Position numbers and translations under genes: made by a program. Positions 9,997 through 21,516 of a stretch of DNA of 64,000 nt are shown one piece after another. Below the pieces are notes generated by a model. It was not told the origin of the DNA. It searched no databases and was given only the letters and a program-made list of their open reading frames with translations. The stretch's first letter is position 1, and each line of letters begins with the position of its first letter. Source of the stretch: Polyporus tsugae (taxonomy: Eukaryota; Basidiomycota; Agaricomycetes; Polyporales; Polyporaceae); the NCBI GenBank assembly GCA_024305745.1, contig JAHRBS010000013.1, positions 1,798,001 through 1,862,000 of the forward strand, written 5' to 3'.

Positions 9997-12900
9997 GTCT
10001 GCCAAGCTTGCAGCTGTCCCTGGACAAGGGTGAAATGGGGAGGCGGGTTTGAGTGGAAGTTAAGACACAAGGCCGTCCATGTTTATACCCCGAGTGAAGG
10101 CGCGCAGGTGTGGAGTTGGTTCCTCTGCACGGATTCGGGCAGCATCGCCGGTGGCTGAAACTGACTGCCAGTTACCAGGCCGAACCTTACGAAGCCCAAA
10201 ACCGATGTTAAGCCATCATGTCATAGAAGGTAGCTAGATCTCCGTTGCTCACCTTTCCAGAAATTTGCCAGCATGTGTCACAAACTCGAGCCAGATCCAC
10301 GCATGTCGGCAGGTGATCATTCAACCGACAGGAAGCTCCGCATAGTTGTTTGCAGGACCCCGACAATCCACCAAAAGACTTGATTCCTGTTCGAAAATTT
10401 GTCTCGGAGATCAGGCGCCTCAAAACCAAGCCTCCCCCTTCTCAGGGGAATTTGTCCGTACGAAGGGATGGGGCGTCCAGATGTGCGATTCTGTCAGGAT
10501 TCGAGAAGATCACGTTTGGTTTTGCCTTGGTTATATCGCAAGGTTTAAAACTGGGGCCTAGCGGTCGTCCTTGACGAACGAACATCACCTCAGCGATACT
10601 ACATGCGAGGAAAGAGAAGAGGAGGTTACTTACAGGGAAGTAGCTCTCTGAAGGTACCCACGCGAATGACAGCCCTTGCTCCGGCCGAGGGACTCCAACC
10701 GTTACTGTCAAGCAACCAGCGTCCAATGGACACACGTTCATCGGCCTCTCCAGCGTCATCGACGTGGATCCACATCGGCCAAGAATGTCTGAAAATTGGC
10801 CTGAGACCTCAGACATATGGATGCATCGTCCGGGGTCCTAGGCCTTTGCTTGAGCAGTCGAGTCGCCCTGAAAGATCGTATCGGGGCTCTGCAGAACGCT
10901 TGCCAACGGGAAGCCTGTAAGAGGAGCCGAGACATGTGGTGGGCGGAGTACAGCATTGCCCGAGACGCAGTGCCTCAGGCCTCAACAATTACGGGTTGGA
11001 CGGCAGATACTCGAGGGACCATATTCAGCGGGGGCGAGACCACGCGTGAAAGCCGCTTTCGATAGATCGGGGACATCCCCAAGACATACCATAAAGAGGT
11101 GCCTGGTTCCCAAGTGGCCAATCTATTTTCTGCAAGCCATTCATCAGAGGAAGTCAGTGCCAGTGTCACCAGCTTTGGTCTTGGTTACTCGAGGCCGAAG
11201 TTTTCCCACAAAATACGCAAAGTACACATGCATACCTCGGTATGGACAGTTCCTCTCACCACTGCACTGACCTCCAAGCTCTGGCTTGGCGTGAGAGGGG
11301 TTGAGGGGATGGACAACGGCCCAGCGCATTCGCAGGATCCAGGACGAACAGAGTGGACACACCGGCCTTAACACATCCGCTCACCAGATCCCCCAACTTC
11401 TCTAAGCATGAGCGATCCCATAGTCTGCGCCGCTGGATCCAACCAACGTCTGACCCTCTAGTCTCCCTTCGAGTCGAGAACGTGGGACAACGGCAGCCAG
11501 TGGTCAGAATGAAGGGTGACAGTGGCAGTGACAAATCCCTGTGTGTTTCAACTCACTGTCTCAGTCTTTCCGACATCATGAGGCATGACATTGTCTAGTC
11601 CAAAGCGACAACGAGCGGTGTGTGGATCCTTCATTATGCTGATGAGCGGTGAGCTGACGCGATAATATGTATGACTTACGCAATGTTAATGAAAAGCAGG
11701 ACCGCTCCAGACTTGAGGGTTACAGCGCAGACAGCGATTGAGGCATATTGAGATATCAATCGTGCGCAATGATGAACCATGGGATAACAGCATACTGCAT
11801 GACGGTGTAGACAACGAGGATCCAGGAGGCGGCGGGGCGGGGCTGAGGGTCGCTGTCACGATGACGCCCGAATAGACGCTAGCACAGGGTCAGGGTGAGT
11901 TATGCGACGTCCGCCGTCAAGTCTCCATAATCAGAGTCCTCGTCAGTCGTGGGGAAGACGAAGGGAACGTAACGGTCTAGTTGCATCCAGGGAGGACTTG
12001 TGCGAGGGGCACTGGCAGAGGCAAATCTTATAAGCGGTGAGTCAAGCATCGTCGCCGGTTGCATCGTGTTCCAAACTTTGCTTAATCCCGAACTAACCTC
12101 GGGCTCGACACGCTACAGCAATGTCGAACACGGATGCGCGTGTACGAAGCACACTTGCCATACATTGACAGGCCTGTTCTATTGGAACAACACCGGAGTG
12201 CGGCCGTCGGACGACTCAATGCATGCTCGCTTCCCTTGTCGTGCTTCTGAGCGCAACGCTGGCGAAGGTTCGTACAGCCTCAAACGTCCTTTTAGCCATG
12301 GAGAGGATTATCCGAGGAGGTTATTCAAAATGGGTTTGATAGACTTTACGGGGCGAAGGTGGAGTAAAGGTGAGTCAACTCATGTTGGGATTGTGCTGGC
12401 AGCTGGCTCAGGTCCGATATCGGCGGTTGTCCGGCCCTTAACCTTGCGACTGCTAGTAATCCCATGTTCGACGGGCTCTGATCCAGGTTTTGGACATGCC
12501 CGTTGAAGTGGCTTCAACCGCTCGAGGTTCGGCTGCTGTATGCGACGACCATCATCCACAACCTAATCAAACAGTTACCAGGGACGTAGCATTTTAACAG
12601 CGTTGTCTTTAATTGGCTGTCGGGGCGAGCACTCCCTCAAGATGATTTCAAAAGCCTAGTCAACTGTCAACACCGCAAAGCAGCATGCCGTGGAGTTTTG
12701 TGGAAGAGGGCCCACTACACTCCATGGTTTACGACACTCCATTGTTAATTGTGAACTCAGCACGCTTGCAGCTGCATCCTGATCGGTCTGTGGTAGATGT
12801 CAAATAGTGGACGTCAAGCCCCGCGGTCGGATCAATTATAGCGCGCATCGTGCCAAACGGTGAGCGTCGATTTTCAAACACTCCAGACATGTGTATCAGG

Positions 12901-13859
12901 CTTCTGCCACTGACGGTAAACTCGTGCTAGCTTCGCTTCCCCGCGTATAGGCGATAGAACGGACGTGCACCTACTACGACATCGGAGCTTTGGGGACCGA
13001 GTGAAACGGCGAGTAGTAGAAGCCACCCCATATTCCTCGGACGAAGCGTTGTATCGGATCTTCTCATTCTGCCGCCGCCGAAAAATATTGCGATCGATGC
13101 TACCCTTGTCGTAATCCAGGTGGGTCTCTAAACTTCTCGAATCAATGCGTGCCATCTGGAGATAATTTGACTATCCTTGGCAGGGCTATTGCATGTCAGT
13201 GGAAATAATGGTTGCCAGACAAACATGTCCCCGCTCATATCAAGGCCGCAGCGTATGCTAACCTGACTACTTGCCAATTGAAAACTGCGCACATCCTGGG
13301 ACAATATCGGCCACCGAGGGGCATGGGCATCTGGATGGCGATGCTACACCGTGCTCCAGATCGCCTTCTCCGCGCGGGGCGGCGGACACCGCAATTACCA
13401 AGTACACGCCATCAGCGGATTCAGACTGAAGGGTGACAACAATCCCCACAACGGAGTTGGATCTATTCTCACCAAATATCGGGAAAATACGAACCTAAAT
13501 CTGCTCAAATGTACAATACCTATCAATCTGGACTTCGCTATGCACCCGTTCGGCAAACGTATGAGAAAACCGAAGAAGTCTCTCAACCTACGCGGTCCCA
13601 CGCGGACCACCAGTCCTATATTATCGGAGGCCGACCGGCGGTTGATGTCGTCGAAGACATCTAACGGGCCAAACTGCGAGATTTAGCCTATCAGGAGGAA
13701 ACAGATTTACGGCACATGGTGACTGAGTACAGGAACAGATCCCACACCGACGACAATCCGTGGACTCACATTTGGTTTTACCGGAGAAGTATGAGAAGCA
13801 GACATGCGTTGCGGAGACTATATACAGTAGCAAGTTCCATACCGACGACCATCCGCGGA
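9997..13859. other. 3.9 kb poorly resolved stretch
   Basis: Between the TmpL-like gene and the end of RAD50. It contains one possible membrane-protein gene or remnant (about 10600-11986, listed separately). From about 12000 to 13740 I see only frames without recognisable domains, such as 12000-12506 and 13351-13686 on the plus strand. Two 21-bp near-copies lie at 13746 and 13841. No transposase, reverse transcriptase, tRNA or long terminal repeat was recognised. Confidence 0.45.
10600..11986 (-). CDS. Possible multi-exon membrane protein gene, model unresolved
   Basis: Reading the minus strand from an ATG at 11986-11984 gives an exon MQLDRYVPFVFPTTDEDSD followed by an acidic tail. After a possible intron comes a segment RLFGRHRDSDPQPRPAASW leading into a helix WILVVYTVMQYAVIPWFIIA. 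A following exon gives AVTLKSGAVLLFINIA and ends at a GTAAGT donor. Further downstream frames (ENRLATWEPGTSLWYVLG; LSFAWVPSESYFP) have a coding feel, but I could not chain them without stops. Several of the implied introns are too short or out of phase, so either small exons are being missed or the gene is decaying. Its end is not fixed. It lies head-to-tail upstream of the TmpL-like gene on the same strand. Family not recognised. Confidence 0.3.
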
Positions 13860-13861
13860 CT
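13746..13861. repeat. Pair of 21-bp near-identical direct repeats
   Basis: The sequences at 13746-13766 and 13841-13861 match at 19 of 21 positions (ACCGACGAC, then C/A ATCCG, then GGACT) and are 95 bp apart. The second copy overlaps the RAD50 stop codon, so part of it is coding. It could be a local duplication of the RAD50 3' end or coincidence. Confidence 0.5.
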
Positions 13862-16800
13862 AGCCGAACCTATGTCGCTCGATGATTGACTTCTGTCGGG
13901 AATCCCTCGAGACGCGCCTGAGAATAGTTGTCACAAGTCAGATATGTCAGTCTCGGCGAGTCGTCGGCCGTCAGCTCACCAGTAGTACTCCATCACATTG
14001 CTCTGACCAAGCTTCCGCAAGAAGTTTTCGTCATGGGTGATGATTATGAGCTGGAAGTTTGCGTGATTTCTGCGCTCATTGATGATACTGCGTGTCGCAT
14101 GGTGTCAGTGACTTCCTCCGAGCAGATACCGAGATGCGATGGTCACTTACTCAACCAAACTGGCAGCGAGGGCGTCGATATTCTCCGTGTCAAGGGCGTT
14201 CGTAGGCTCGTCTAACGCCAAGATACCGCAGTTTTGCCCGAAGGAATCTGCAAGCGCGAGGCGAATAATAATCGACGCCAGCATCTTCTGACCAGCTGAG
14301 CAGCGTCCACGCATGTCCATCTCTACCTGGTCTTTGGTCATGACCACCTGCAGACAGATGAAATAAGTCCCAATGGCACTGGTATGTTGTAGACATGCTC
14401 GGATACATACTCGGTAGTTGTACGACCGCTTCGTTGCCCCGCCTTCACTGTCAGAACGTATTTTTATGCCGTCAATGTCTGCGGATCGTGGAAGCAACAC
14501 GTCAGAAAGGGCTCCGCCCAACATTCACCGGCAACGTCACCTGTGCCCTGATATGTCTTGTTCCACAGGTGCCGCATGGTGTCGTTCACTTCCTCCATCT
14601 TGAGTGAGTGGTACTTCATGATGGCACTGGAGCGACATAAGCGATGTCATGCGACAGGCAGCGACACACTCACTTGTCAAGGGCTTTGGCGTATTTTTCC
14701 AGGTCGTTGTTAGCCATGTCGGACATCTGACAACGTATTGATCATTGTAGGCCAACGTGATGACAACAATCCATCCGCGACATACCTTAACCCTGATGAG
14801 CTGGTCCTTATACTTTTTGTTGACATTCTTGAAGTCCGACATGTCGCTCTCGAATGTCTTCAGCTGCGACTTCAGAGAACTCACTTCTCCGCCGATGTGT
14901 GCATACTGCCGGTTCATTTCCTATCAGTTGATCTCGCAACACCAAGTTTACGCATGAAACGTACCTTAGTCTGGAGGTCTGTCTCCTTCTGCTTCTCCAC
15001 ATTCCACTTCTCCGTCCATATCCGCTTCGCCTTCGCAGCCTCCTCCATGTCGATAGCGTCGAGCTCCGCCTCCGTCGCAGCCAAGTCGCGTTTCAACCTT
15101 CTGAACCGGATGTTTTCGCGTAGATTGGCCAGCGTGACGGCGGCTTCGCTGATCTCTTTGTCGATCTCGCCGAGCTTCGCACGTATTTGCTCGAGCTTCA
15201 GAGCCTGCTTTTGCACCTCCGCCTCCTTCTCCTCGATGAGCTCGTTGATGTCTTTGAGGCGGCGGGCAATCTTCTCCTTGCCGTTCCTGCGCAGTGTCGT
15301 CAGCTGCACTACTGGGGATCAGAAGCCCATCGGTACTCACTTGGACAACCACTTATTCTGACTCTCCAGCTTGTCGGCACTCATGTTGAGGTCTTGCGAG
15401 GCCGTCTGTGCCTGCGAGATCCTGGTGCCGAGTTCTCGCTCCAGCTCCTTGTGCTCCCGCTCCAGCTTCTCGATTGGTTCCTGGGCTTCTGCAATTTTGG
15501 TATCGAGATCCTGCCCATACCACCCGTGCGTCAGAAAGCAGATTCACCCTGTTGCGTCCGAGAAGTCAAACCTTAAGCCGGGCTTGAGCCGTGGTGATCT
15601 CCGCCCGCATCTCCTGGATGCGGCGCTCCAGCTCATCCTTGTCGCGGAGCTGGTTACGACATTCGCTCTCCTCGAGCTCCTTCTTGTGCAGCTCATCTCC
15701 GAGCTGCCGCAGGGTGGAGTTCTTGTTCTCCCGGTCCCGAACCAGGTTGTCCTTCTCTCGATCGCTCGCCTTCCTGTACCCAGGGTCAGGGACGAGCACA
15801 TTCCAAAACGTCGCAGACAGACGCACAGCTCATCCTTGACTTGGTCCAGCTGACGCTGCACGTCGTCAGCGGTCTTAGTCGACCCGGTCGCCACGAGGTC
15901 GCTCTCGAGGGCCGCGATCTCCTGTTTCAGCCGCTGAATATCCTTCTGCGCCTTTGACACGGAGGCGGCATGTTGGCGCATGGCAACTATCTCCTTGAGA
16001 TCCCGAGTGACCCGAGTGAGCTGCGCTGCAGCCTGATAAGGTCGGCAACTTAAACCGTCAGCACGCCGGACCTAAGAGCGGGGTAACCCTGCTTGCCTCT
16101 TCTGCCTCAGTCGTCAGGGCGGGGATCTCCGCTTCCTTGACCTTGACCTGCTTCTCGAGAGAAGGAAGGTCGACCGTCTCGAAGTTGTTCTTAGACGCTG
16201 ACAGGACGGCAAGGTCCTGAAGCCGTTTGAGTTCAGATTCCCAGTCTTGGAGCTCCTTTTGCAACTCCTTGATGGCCTCTGGTGTCGACTTCTTCATCGC
16301 GTCCCGGATCTACAGGAAAGATTAGCGCGGTCCGCAGTAGCTATCAGGTGGTCGACGCACATTCTTCTCGAACGTTGCCATCTCCCGGTCATCGAAACCT
16401 CGTACGCAGAGCGGGCAGCATTTCTTCGACTTGCCAGTCTTGAGAAACCGCTCGTAGACGTCGTGCGACCCAGCAGACTTCCCGAGATCTCTGAAAGCCG
16501 TGTCAACGACCCAAGATATTGGTTCGAAGTAAAGACGCCCACTCGTTACGAACACCGATCTCTTTAGTTGCACTGTCAATGGCTTCGTTAACGGTACCAT
16601 CGTACTCGCCGTCTCTGAGACCGGCGTGTATTCGCTTGTCGAGACCTTATCATCAACGTTCAGCAGCTTTGACAGCGAGGAATGATCACGAGAAGAACCC
16701 ACTCTTGATTTCGTCCTGTTTGGCCTTCGCCTGCGCCTTAAGGCTCGACAGACTGGTCTGAGCTGCTTGAAGGGTTTTGCTGGCGTTACTCGATTGAATC

Positions 16801-18987
16801 TCCAGTTCGCCCTGTTCTCGCTCCTTCTCGCTGAAATGGGCTTCAGCGCTTCGGTTAACGAGTGCTACACGCGAAAGACTTACAGCGCAGCTCGGTCGAG
16901 TTCTTGCTCCATGGTCTCAGGCCGCGCGTCAACGCCAACCAACTTGCGGAATTTAGCATTGCACAAGTCAATTCTAAATAAAGTATGTTAGCAGCCTATC
17001 TGAGCTCTCACTTGCGTGACTTACGTCGTCTTGATCTCTCCAGTCTTTGTCTTCATCTGAGCGCGCTGGAGGTCGAGCTTTGCTCTGCTATCCGCCTGCA
17101 GGCTAAGCGTGCGCAGCTCTTCGTTCAACTCGTCTCGGCGATCGTTCAGCTTGGAGCTCTGCGACATCGCCTCCCGGATCTTCTCCTCGAAGCCCGTTGA
17201 CTTGAACTCTTCCTGCGCCCTTGCCAACCTATTGCGTTTCTCCTCAATGTCGGCCTTGAGCTCAGCTAGACGGGACGTAAGGGCGCGGGCAGAGTCGACG
17301 TCGCGCTCGGCGCCAGTGATTTTGCCTTGCAGGGTCGACTGTGGAACATGGTACTTCAGCAACAAGTACGTATCTCCAGTCCCGAATCTACTTTACCACA
17401 CGATCACGCAGAGTCCGTCGTTCTTGCTTGTGACTTTCTAGCTCTGTGTGTAGCTGTCGCGACTTGACATTGTACTCATCGTTCCGCGTGCGGCTCTCCA
17501 CCTGCAATCTGTCCGTCTCCGCATGCTGCCGGCGTTTGACATCGTTGAGAGCTACGAGGAACTGTTGTGCCTCCTCACGTTCGATCGGCGACTGTTCAAA
17601 CCCCTTGATGTGGAACCGTGCCGCAAGGTCTCGAATGAGCCCTTCTCGCTCCGTCATACGCTGCTCAATGTCCTGCAGTCATCGACGATCCCAAGTGAGA
17701 CATTGATCACATATGAGGACGGAGAAAAAAAGTCTACCCTCTCTTCTGCATGCAGCTCTCCCTGCTTACTCATCAGCTCGACATGGCTGGAACGTGCTGC
17801 TCGAATGGACTCCTCTGCGTCTTCGAGGCGCGCCTCCTGACTTCTTCGCTTCTGCTTTTGGTTCAAGATGTAGTCATCGTGTGTCCGCACACGCTCGGCA
17901 AGCTCATCGTCGGTTCCTGACAGGGAAGCGTTCAGCAGTTTACCACGTCGAACCACAGCGAAATTCTGCATACCATCAATCTCTTGGAGGTTCTCCTTGG
18001 CGAGATTCAGCTCCTCCTTGTACTGGTCTTTCCGCTGATTCAGCTGGTCAACCTTCACGTAGATCTCGCGGAACTTGCTCCCGGTGTCGTTCAGCATCTG
18101 GTTCGAACGCACTTGCTGCTCGTAAGCCTTTTTAAGATCCTCATACTCCGCTGTACGAGCAGCAATCTTGTCGTTCATGTCCGTAATGCGATCCTTGAGT
18201 TTATCGGCATGAGCCTTCTCACGCGACAGGGACTCCAGTCGCTCGGTCTCAGCCTTGAGGTCCGCTACGCGCTCCTTGCGAAGCGCCTTAATATTGTCGA
18301 GTGCCTTTGTGTACCTGTATAGTTCAAAGGTCAAGTAAAAACGAGAGACTTCGGGCAGACAAACTAACTTGGTGGCCTCGAAGATATCATCGAACTTCTT
18401 CTTGAGCGCGGCCGGCTCCGACAAGGGCCAGTACGACTCTTCTTGGTGACAGAATATGACATTCTCCAAGACTGCTTTCGAGACACCGAGCAAATGCGGA
18501 ATCTCCGTGTCCATCTCTGCGCACTTCGTAGAGATCACACCTCGCTACACAACCCTTGAGACTCCGGCCCGCCCGCGCGCATATAGGAGAGCAGACGCAC
18601 CTTGCCGTTCCCCTTCTCCACATTCTCAGCCAGCCCCAATATGCTCTCCAGCGTCTTCATCGTCAGCGCCCCGTTCTTCTTCATCGTCACGGACAGGTTC
18701 CGCACGGCGAGCATCCGCGCGCCGTTCGCGGCGTAGAAGCGGAGCTTGACCTGCGCCTTCACTTCCTTCTCGTTCGCCATCTTCGGGTCGTGCACGAACG
18801 CGCCGCCACGCGTATTTGGGGGCTGGTCGCCCGTCGTCGCGTACTTGAGGCACTCGATGACAGTCGTCTTCCCGCTGCCATTGTGGCCGACGATGACCGT
18901 GACCGGCGAGAAAAACTCGATGACGGATATGTTCTTGTCGTCGAAAGATCTAATACCCCGTATAGCCAGTTTGTTGAGATGCGCCAT
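13860..18987 (-). CDS. RAD50: DNA double-strand-break repair ATPase Rad50
   Basis: SMC-like ATPase of the Mre11-Rad50-Nbs1 complex, which senses, tethers and processes DNA breaks and maintains telomeres in the nucleus. The N-terminus [15 protein letters not shown] leads into Walker A (GHNGSGKTT, near 18870), then [20 protein letters not shown] and the conserved [17 protein letters not shown]. Long coiled coils fill the middle and are broken by a zinc hook with CPLC (near 16410). The C-terminus has the signature [20 protein letters not shown] (about 14260-14310), Walker B and D-loop [17 protein letters not shown] (about 14165-14220), the H-loop IIITHDENF, and a final exon ending [16 protein letters not shown] before the stop at 13860-13862. 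All core motifs look intact. The start ATG at 18987 is the canonical one, and many introns interrupt the gene. Confidence 0.96.
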
Positions 18988-19114
18988 GGCAAAATGGGAG
19001 AAGGGGAGGGGGGAAGCAAGCGAAGTTTAGACCCGCGTCGTCAGTGCCAGTGCCAGAGTGGTCAGGGGTTAGACGCGCCTCGACGCGAACGCGTTACACA
19101 AGTCATGTGAGGCT
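18988..19114. promoter_or_regulatory. Short bidirectional promoter between RAD50 and the SCOC-like gene
   Basis: Only 127 bp separate the divergent starts of RAD50 (minus) and the SCOC-like gene (plus). Both transcripts must start inside or very close to this stretch. No clear TATA box is seen. A GCCAGTGCCAG direct repeat lies near 19045. Confidence 0.6.
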
Positions 19115-19564
19115 GTGGATCCTCGGCGCTACCGGCCAGGACTCGCGGACGACTCGGACGGTGACGTTGACGACGAGTTGAACGACTTGGGCATGTCCTT
19201 CGGCGGCTTTGACGATACTACCCCTGGATGGGGCACCCCCACTCCTACTACGGGCGACATTGTCACCAATGCTATTAGGAAAGAGAAATTGATCAAGTGC
19301 GTCACGTTTGGTGATTGGCCAATATGTGAACACTTCTGAATGACCATGACCTCCCCTGCCAGGGAGATTATTGCTGCCCAGGATGACTTGCGCGGTTGGT
19401 GCTGTCCTGACACATTGCGTGCGGAAGTGGTGGCTGACCCCTCGCCAGCTATGATGGCCAAGACGAAGGCCGTTGAGGCGGACGTTGACAAGCTCGTCTC
19501 CGGCAACGAGACCTTGCAGATGTACATCGACAACTTGACCATGCAAATGGCGAAACGTCGTTGA
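19115..19564 (+). CDS. Short coiled-coil protein (SCOC-like)
   Basis: A small acidic protein with a C-terminal coiled coil. The N-terminal part reads RPGLADDSDGDVDDELNDLG followed by SFGGFDDTTPGWGTPTPTTG. An intron after KEKLIK (GTGCGT donor near 19296, acceptor CCAG near 19363) joins EIIAAQDDLR. The C-terminal stretch AVEADVDKLVSGNETLQMYI then DNLTMQ is the SCOCO signature (leucine heptads ending in LQMYIDNL). SCOC-type proteins bind Arl GTPases at the Golgi and act in autophagy or trafficking. The frame opens with GTG at 19115, and no in-frame ATG lies close upstream. The first in-frame ATG is at 19193, so either an upstream exon is missed or translation starts there. The stop is at 19562-19564. 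Confidence 0.7.
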
Positions 19565-19792
19565 TCTCAGCTCCCTAGTGATGTAGTACATTGGTATGAT
19601 TCAAGCACTCTACACATCCTTTTGAGACCGTCCGTGTTCCCACTGTGATGCTACAAGCGCCACCAGCATTCCTATCCTTCAGTTCAGTTCATGAGCGCAA
19701 AGTTTGCCACGGACTTTCTCTTCGGAAAGCGATCAACATGCACTGGGTCGTCTCTCTACGTCCAATACTCAGCCATATCGTCCACACCAAAA

Positions 19793-20962
19793 TCATGAAG
19801 CTGCACTCACCACCCAGAAAGGCGTCTCGTCCACAAACAACTCCACCCCCTTCCCCGCACACAGCCCCTCCAGTGCCCCGAACCGCCCATCCAACCTCGC
19901 CCTCTTGTCGCACGTCACCACTCTCAGCCGCGGTAGCACCTCCACGGCCTCGATGACTGAGTCCAGTGACTGCGGCTCCTCCGGCAGGTTCCTGCAGCTC
20001 AGGTGCTCCAGCGTCTTCGGCAGCCCCTCCAGCCCGAACAGCGTCGACAGCTGCACGAGCACGAACTCCTCCAGGTTCGGGCACCGCTCGAGCACCTTCG
20101 GGGTCCGCACGCTGTTGTTCATCAGCCGGAGCGAGCGCAGCCGTGGCCCGACCACGTCGAGGATCGGGTCGAGCTCGCGCCCCGGCGCGTCGCGGAAGGA
20201 AACGATTCGGAGGCTGTCCATGCTCGCAGAGAGGAGCCAGGATAGGATGTAGAGCCGGGGCGTGCGCATGAGCGTGAGCTGGTACAGCTTGAAGCTAGGG
20301 TGGGGTTGCGACCGGGGCGGGGGCGCGGCGATCTCGACGCCGATGAGGAGGAACTCGATGCTGGACCAGACAGAGAGGAGCTGGTAGAGGATCGGGCTCT
20401 GGATCCCGCACGAGAGCAGACTAAGGGCGCGAATACGGAGAGGGGTGTGAGCTGGGTACGTGTTACCCTTGACGGTGTTCGCGTCAAGGCCGGCGAGGGC
20501 ACGGAGCTTCTCCATCGTTCCCGTCGCAAACTGGTGTATGCCTGTCACCCGCAAGACAAGTTCGTACAACCTGGGGGTGCGACTGAGGATATCTGCGAGG
20601 TCTGCGTCGTCCAAGTCCAGACCAGCTTTGTCTCCAATGAAGAGCTCCAAGACGCGGGCATGGCCCCCGAGCGTGCGACCATACTCCGTTTGTAAGTCGG
20701 TGGCCCCGAGGAATGAGAGATGTTCGCGTCCGTGGTGCATTCCGCGCAGGGTAACACGTCGAAAGAGCAGCCGCTGCGCGGGCTCTCGCCATGTCGCAGA
20801 CAGAAGAGCGCATGTGCGGAGGGTGTCGTTGTCTGAAACACCTTTCTCGTAGTATGTGTGCTCCAGGATAGCGTCGATAAGCTCTGCGGGGAGGCCACCC
20901 ATCTTCGCGAGGGGAAAGCTAGAGGGTTTCATAACCATGCGGGTCAGTAGACTTCCTGTCAT
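19793..20962 (-). CDS. F-box-like / leucine-rich protein, 389 aa
   Basis: A single exon of 389 codons. Near the N-terminus, GLPAELIDAILEHTYYEKG, then LRTCALLSATWREPAQRLLF and RRVTL, is the compact F-box-like pattern seen in many basidiomycete proteins (LP.EL...I......D...L..C.LVS..W...A...LF). The rest contains irregular leucine-rich segments (PRLYELVLRVTG, RLRSLRLMNNSVRTP, CPNLEEFVLVQLSTLF, LEHLSCRNLPEEP). By analogy it would be a substrate adaptor for an SCF ubiquitin ligase through Skp1, but the substrate is unknown and these families are large and fast-evolving in mushrooms. It is convergent with the SCOC-like gene, 228 bp away. The Met at 20962 may be followed by the true start at a later Met (MKPSSF or MGGLPA). 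Confidence 0.72.
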   Translation of the reverse strand: MTGSLLTRMVMKPSSFPLAKMGGLPAELIDAILEHTYYEKGVSDNDTLRTCALLSATWREPAQRLLFRRVTLRGMHHGREHLSFLGATDLQTEYGRTLGGHARVLELFIGDKAGLDLDDADLADILSRTPRLYELVLRVTGIHQFATGTMEKLRALAGLDANTVKGNTYPAHTPLRIRALSLLSCGIQSPILYQLLSVWSSIEFLLIGVEIAAPPPRSQPHPSFKLYQLTLMRTPRLYILSWLLSASMDSLRIVSFRDAPGRELDPILDVVGPRLRSLRLMNNSVRTPKVLERCPNLEEFVLVQLSTLFGLEGLPKTLEHLSCRNLPEEPQSLDSVIEAVEVLPRLRVVTCDKRARLDGRFGALEGLCAGKGVELFVDETPFWVVSAAS

Positions 20963-21516
20963 CCTGGTCGTCCCAGTCTGGACGTACTTATATCGATATA
21001 CAATTGTGAAAGTCTAAAACGGCGCAGCTACTTCGTCTGGCTACGCAGCGAACCAGTGCGCGAAGCTGTTGGCGCCGAGTTATCACCCGTGACAAGCAAA
21101 GTTTCTTGGAGAAAACAAAGCACCAAGGTTTAATGATAGTGTAGGAAGGAAGACACAGTGAATCGTCGCAGGGGAGAAATAAGGCCGCGGTCGCGATCGG
21201 ATGAGTGGGGTTGAGGCAACTTTTGACGCAACGCGTTAGTATTACCTTCTAAACCCCCTCCTTACCTGAACTATCATCCGTGAGGAGTGTATGTGATAAA
21301 AACAGAGGCCCACTGCTGGAGTTGCAGTGGTGGTAGTCCGGAGAGGAACGGACGGATCCCAAGGCACACTCGGCTACAATAAATGGGCGTCAAAGCGCGT
21401 GTCGCGTCAAGGTCCGCAAGCGCCCGATCGAGGAGGTGACGCGTCGTTTGGAGGACACCTTCCCGAACCACGTTCACGCCCACGCCCACGCCCACTCGTC
21501 CTGGACCAGAGAAACG
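20963..21516. promoter_or_regulatory. Divergent intergenic region (F-box gene / RPN13)
   Basis: Contains the promoters of the minus-strand F-box gene and plus-strand RPN13. A purine-rich stretch with AAAACAAAGCACC lies near 21115. An open frame in front of the RPN13 ATG carries CACGCC repeats (21474-21495) and is most likely 5' UTR. No gene is seen. Confidence 0.5.

Noticed and set aside
14738..15361. 207-codon plus-strand frame within RAD50
   Set aside because: Ser/Leu/Phe-rich mirror of the coiled-coil codons; no independent support.
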